NCBI GenBank assembly: GCA_021811865.1
Contig: JAKAQB010000138.1
Location: forward strand, 1 to 6,038
Origin: Actinomycetes bacterium
GTDB lineage: Bacteria > Actinomycetota > Acidimicrobiia > Acidimicrobiales > Palsa-688
Length of the DNA: 6,038 nt
Direction: 5' to 3'
This document shows, piece by piece, positions 3,522-6,038 of this stretch (positions are counted from its first letter, which is position 1; each line of letters opens with the position of its first letter). The position numbers and the translations under genes were made by a program. The notes beneath the pieces were generated by a model that made no database searches, was not told the DNA's origin, and saw only the letters and a list, made by a program, of their open reading frames with translations.

Positions 3522-6038
3522 ACCTGGACCTCCTGGCGTAGGCGGTCGACGAGCTCGTCGAGCCGTGTCTCGTCGACTCCCAGCTCGACCGTCCGTCCCT
3601 TCCAGAGTTGCAGTAGCGCGCGACCCGAAGCAGTTCGCAGCGCTCGAAGACGGGCGCAAGCCGCAGCGACATCGTCAAGCGAGTGCTCCGCGTACTGCTC
3701 GACGAGCGGCCACAGCGCGGGAAGCTCGGTACGTAGGCCCCTCGGCGCTATCGGCGAGGGCCGGTCGATGTCGAGCCATCCCTCGAGAGTTTGACCTTCG
3801 CGCCCGACACCAACAGCAGCGAGCCGAGCCCGCAGCTGCGACGTGGATATCCGTTGCGTCTCGACCATCTGCCGCAGAGCTCGTCGCCACCCCCTCGCAG
3901 TTTTCACCAGCGCTGGATGCGATATCTCGACGGCGTCGACGACCGCACCGGTGAACTCGTCGGCGGGAGACCATCGACTTGTGCCGAGACCGAGGATCAC
4001 ACGATCGTCAGGGCGAAGACGTGCAGCAACACGCTCGCGGACGACGTCGCCCTCCTCGACGACCACCCGACCATCCGGCTCCAGCACCTTCGCTTCGGAT
4101 TCACCGGTCACCCACAGGAACACGCATGGCACGCGCTCATCGGTACCCCAACTGGCGTCGACGTCCTCCCCGGTATGTCGATCTTCCTGGACGACCGGAG
4201 ACGAACTGGCGGGGCTCGGCGCGGATCGAAGCCCGCCTACAGCCCCGAGGAGAGACTGCCCACCAGGCTGGCGCTGGAACTCAGCCGCCCGTTCCCAGCG
4301 CGAGCGATCGGTCTCATCTGCGAGCACGACGATCGCACGTGGGGTGTGCGCCCACAGCCGTCTCGCAAACGAGGGGCCCAGCCAGCCGGCGACCACGCAC
4401 GTGCTGCACACGGCAAGGTCGCGAAGAAGCACGGGCTCTACGGCACGCAATCCCAACGCTCGAATTGCCGACGCAGCCGCCTTCGTCTGCTCTGGGCGAT
4501 CGCACACGAGGTACCAGTGGCCGTCGGCTTGCGCGGGGGCTGACAGGAACGCCGAAAGCGCAGCGGCGCGGGAGTTGACGGCGTCGGGCACCTCCTCGAT
4601 CAGCTTCAGGACACCCTTTTCGGTGTGCCGCAAATCCGTGAGCGCCGCGATCGCTGAGGGCCGAAGCGACGACCACTTCTCATCGAGCGCGAAAGACCAC
4701 GAAGACGCGAAGCGCTTGATCTCCGACCACTCGGCCGGAGTCGCAGCGACCAGCGTTCGAAGGGTCCTTGCAAGGGTAGTCAAATGGTACTGCCAGTATT
4801 CGGGCAGCGCCTGTGATGACCGGATAGCCCGGAGGTATGCATCGATCGCGTCAACGACCCCCACTTCGGCTACGGTAGCCAGTGTGACATACGCTCGCAC
4901 TGCCGCGCCAGTGGCGGCCTCCCAGAGCGAAGCATGGCCGAGGTCGGTGCTCGCATCGTCGAGCTCGAGGATGCCCGCCAGATCATCCGACGACACCTCA
5001 AGACGCTTGTGCGGAGGCAGCCAAGTGGGTGGCGTGGCCGGATAGTAGCCGGTTGCCGACCAACTGATGATCGGCGGCGCACCTTGCCTGTTGATCAGGA
5101 AGGGTAGCTCGTGGCGCCCACGATGAAGCCGCTCGTAACCGTCGACAAGGATTGCTTGAACACGAACGCCGCGATCCAGGAGGAGGCGTGCCGTGCTGAG
5201 GGAGGGCACCACCAGGACCAAGGCTCCGTGCGTTTCAACCGCTTCGGGGACCGCGCCAACGAATCGCACCAGCCCGTGATCGAGCAGGCGCACACCGTTC
5301 GACTGAACTCCTTCGAGCAGGTCCAGGGCCCGTTGCCGGGAAGCCACCAAGACGAGGCGGCTCGAAATGGAGGCAGGCCCGATAGCGGCATCCCAGTCGA
5401 AGAAGCGCTGCATCGGGTCAGTGCTTGCGGTGCGTGCTCTCGACGAGAACTCTCGCAGCGATGACAACCTGCGCGTATCGACCGGCACCATGCGGTCCGC
5501 CAATCCTGGTGGCTGGTACACGATGCCGTCTCTCATTCGGAGGCGCAGCCACCCGGGTGCAGGTGGGCCGGCGACGCCCTCGAACCGCACCACGAAGTTG
5601 TCGAGCTCGTACGTCTGTCCCGCGCGGAGGGCATGCGCTTTACTCTGCGAGGACGTGACTGCATCGAGGACCAGAAGCCCGATGAGCGACACGATCGCGT
5701 GGAGGGGCGAGCAGGCGATCGATGGCTGAAGCAGTACGAGCGTCGCCTTCTCTGAACCGAGAACATGTGAGTACGAGACGTAGGAGTTCACGCGGTCAAG
5801 CCAGGTCACCGAGATGGGGCTGTCGCCGCGCTGAAGATTCACACCTTGGAGAAATGGCAGTTCGTCCCAAAGGGAAGATATTTTCTCGGACCAATGAAGG
5901 TATGCCCCGCCCTGGCTTCCGCCGAGCTCCTCCAACACGACGCGGAGCGCGTAGTCGTCGTCGACCATCCCGATAACACCCAACGTGTCTGGAATGACGT
6001 CCTCGACGTCGTCGACATAGAGCACCGCTGCTGCTGCG
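3368..6038 (-). CDS. drmE: DrmE-like DISARM-type defence protein (5' end beyond window)
   Basis: This is a large protein open to the window edge. A GTG at 6025 gives 885 residues (numbering below), but the frame continues upstream and the N-terminus is already inside a domain. Residues 1-35 (LYVDDVEDVIPD then GMVDDD) fit the core of a DUF1232/YkvA segment. Residues about 220-345 look like a decayed superfamily-2 helicase lobe: LVVPS (271-275) in a motif-Ia place, AILVDGYERLH (291-301) where a DEAH box would be, and SWSATGYYP (321-329) as motif III. No Walker A is visible. Residues 500-600 resemble a second lobe with VVAGWLG and AIVVLADETDRSRW. Residues 635-860 form a C-terminal region with a turn-rich segment (DGRVVVEEGD, RPDDRVILG) and a helical part (LRARLAAVG, LEGWLDID). 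This layout matches my recollection of DrmE, the DISARM subunit of unknown function; the family call is not checked by search. It converges on vsr. Any partner genes (helicase, methyltransferase) would be upstream, beyond the right edge. Confidence 0.5.
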   Translation of the reverse strand, partial: AAAAVLYVDDVEDVIPDTLGVIGMVDDDYALRVVLEELGGSQGGAYLHWSEKISSLWDELPFLQGVNLQRGDSPISVTWLDRVNSYVSYSHVLGSEKATLVLLQPSIACSPLHAIVSLIGLLVLDAVTSSQSKAHALRAGQTYELDNFVVRFEGVAGPPAPGWLRLRMRDGIVYQPPGLADRMVPVDTRRLSSLREFSSRARTASTDPMQRFFDWDAAIGPASISSRLVLVASRQRALDLLEGVQSNGVRLLDHGLVRFVGAVPEAVETHGALVLVVPSLSTARLLLDRGVRVQAILVDGYERLHRGRHELPFLINRQGAPPIISWSATGYYPATPPTWLPPHKRLEVSSDDLAGILELDDASTDLGHASLWEAATGAAVRAYVTLATVAEVGVVDAIDAYLRAIRSSQALPEYWQYHLTTLARTLRTLVAATPAEWSEIKRFASSWSFALDEKWSSLRPSAIAALTDLRHTEKGVLKLIEEVPDAVNSRAAALSAFLSAPAQADGHWYLVCDRPEQTKAAASAIRALGLRAVEPVLLRDLAVCSTCVVAGWLGPSFARRLWAHTPRAIVVLADETDRSRWERAAEFQRQPGGQSLLGAVGGLRSAPSPASSSPVVQEDRHTGEDVDASWGTDERVPCVFLWVTGESEAKVLEPDGRVVVEEGDVVRERVAARLRPDDRVILGLGTSRWSPADEFTGAVVDAVEISHPALVKTARGWRRALRQMVETQRISTSQLRARLAAVGVGREGQTLEGWLDIDRPSPIAPRGLRTELPALWPLVEQYAEHSLDDVAAACARLRALRTASGRALLQLWKGRTVELGVDETRLDELVDRLRQEVQVYEVEAVTLGEVPQAMLGWWIPPTLAGRFESESPATLPTTERDGEDDAEVA

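Noticed and set aside
3843..5045. 400-codon plus-strand open frame inside the large right-hand gene
   Set aside because: It is antisense to the drmE-like gene, rich in Ser/Arg/Ala and without any domain; a shadow.

Overview
The window is a GC-rich piece of bacterial DNA with strong G/C bias at third codon positions. It looks like an accessory (defence-island) region rather than core chromosome. GC level and gene style fit Myxococcota/Deltaproteobacteria or another high-GC Gram-negative, but nothing here fixes the taxon.

Left part (70-2385, all on the minus strand, so read right to left): a double-truncated fragment of an SMC/RecF-like ATPase (2065-2385) overlaps by ATGA with a complete rhuM-family gene (1007-2068). 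This is followed by a cysteine/histidine-rich protein with three zf-HC2/anti-sigma-like Hx3-4CxxC modules (70-1044). A 64-bp direct repeat (896-959 and 2361-2424, 61/64 identical) brackets the rhuM cassette. Each copy lies exactly where the recognisable 5' part of a minus-strand gene runs out, so this part looks assembled by recombination.

Middle (2438-2889, no convincing protein gene): a tRNA-Asn-like 3' end with perfect T-loop/acceptor/CCA spacing (2560-2587) but no recognisable anticodon arm. It is followed by a perfect 11-bp hairpin (2631-2656), which is what the distal attachment scar of a tRNA-targeting integrative element would look like. Two 10-bp copies of CGGTTAACAG 31 bp apart lie just ahead of the next gene.

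Right part: a Vsr-type (very-short-patch repair) endonuclease gene on the plus strand (2890 onward), broken by a one-base deletion at 3071/3072. It converges on, and overlaps, a large minus-strand gene (3368 to beyond 6038). That gene's degenerate two-domain helicase-like architecture and C-terminal region resemble DrmE of DISARM-type anti-phage systems, with a DUF1232/YkvA-like segment at the visible N-terminus. Vsr normally accompanies a 5-methylcytosine methyltransferase, so I infer that a DISARM-like, cytosine-methylation-linked defence locus continues past the right edge.
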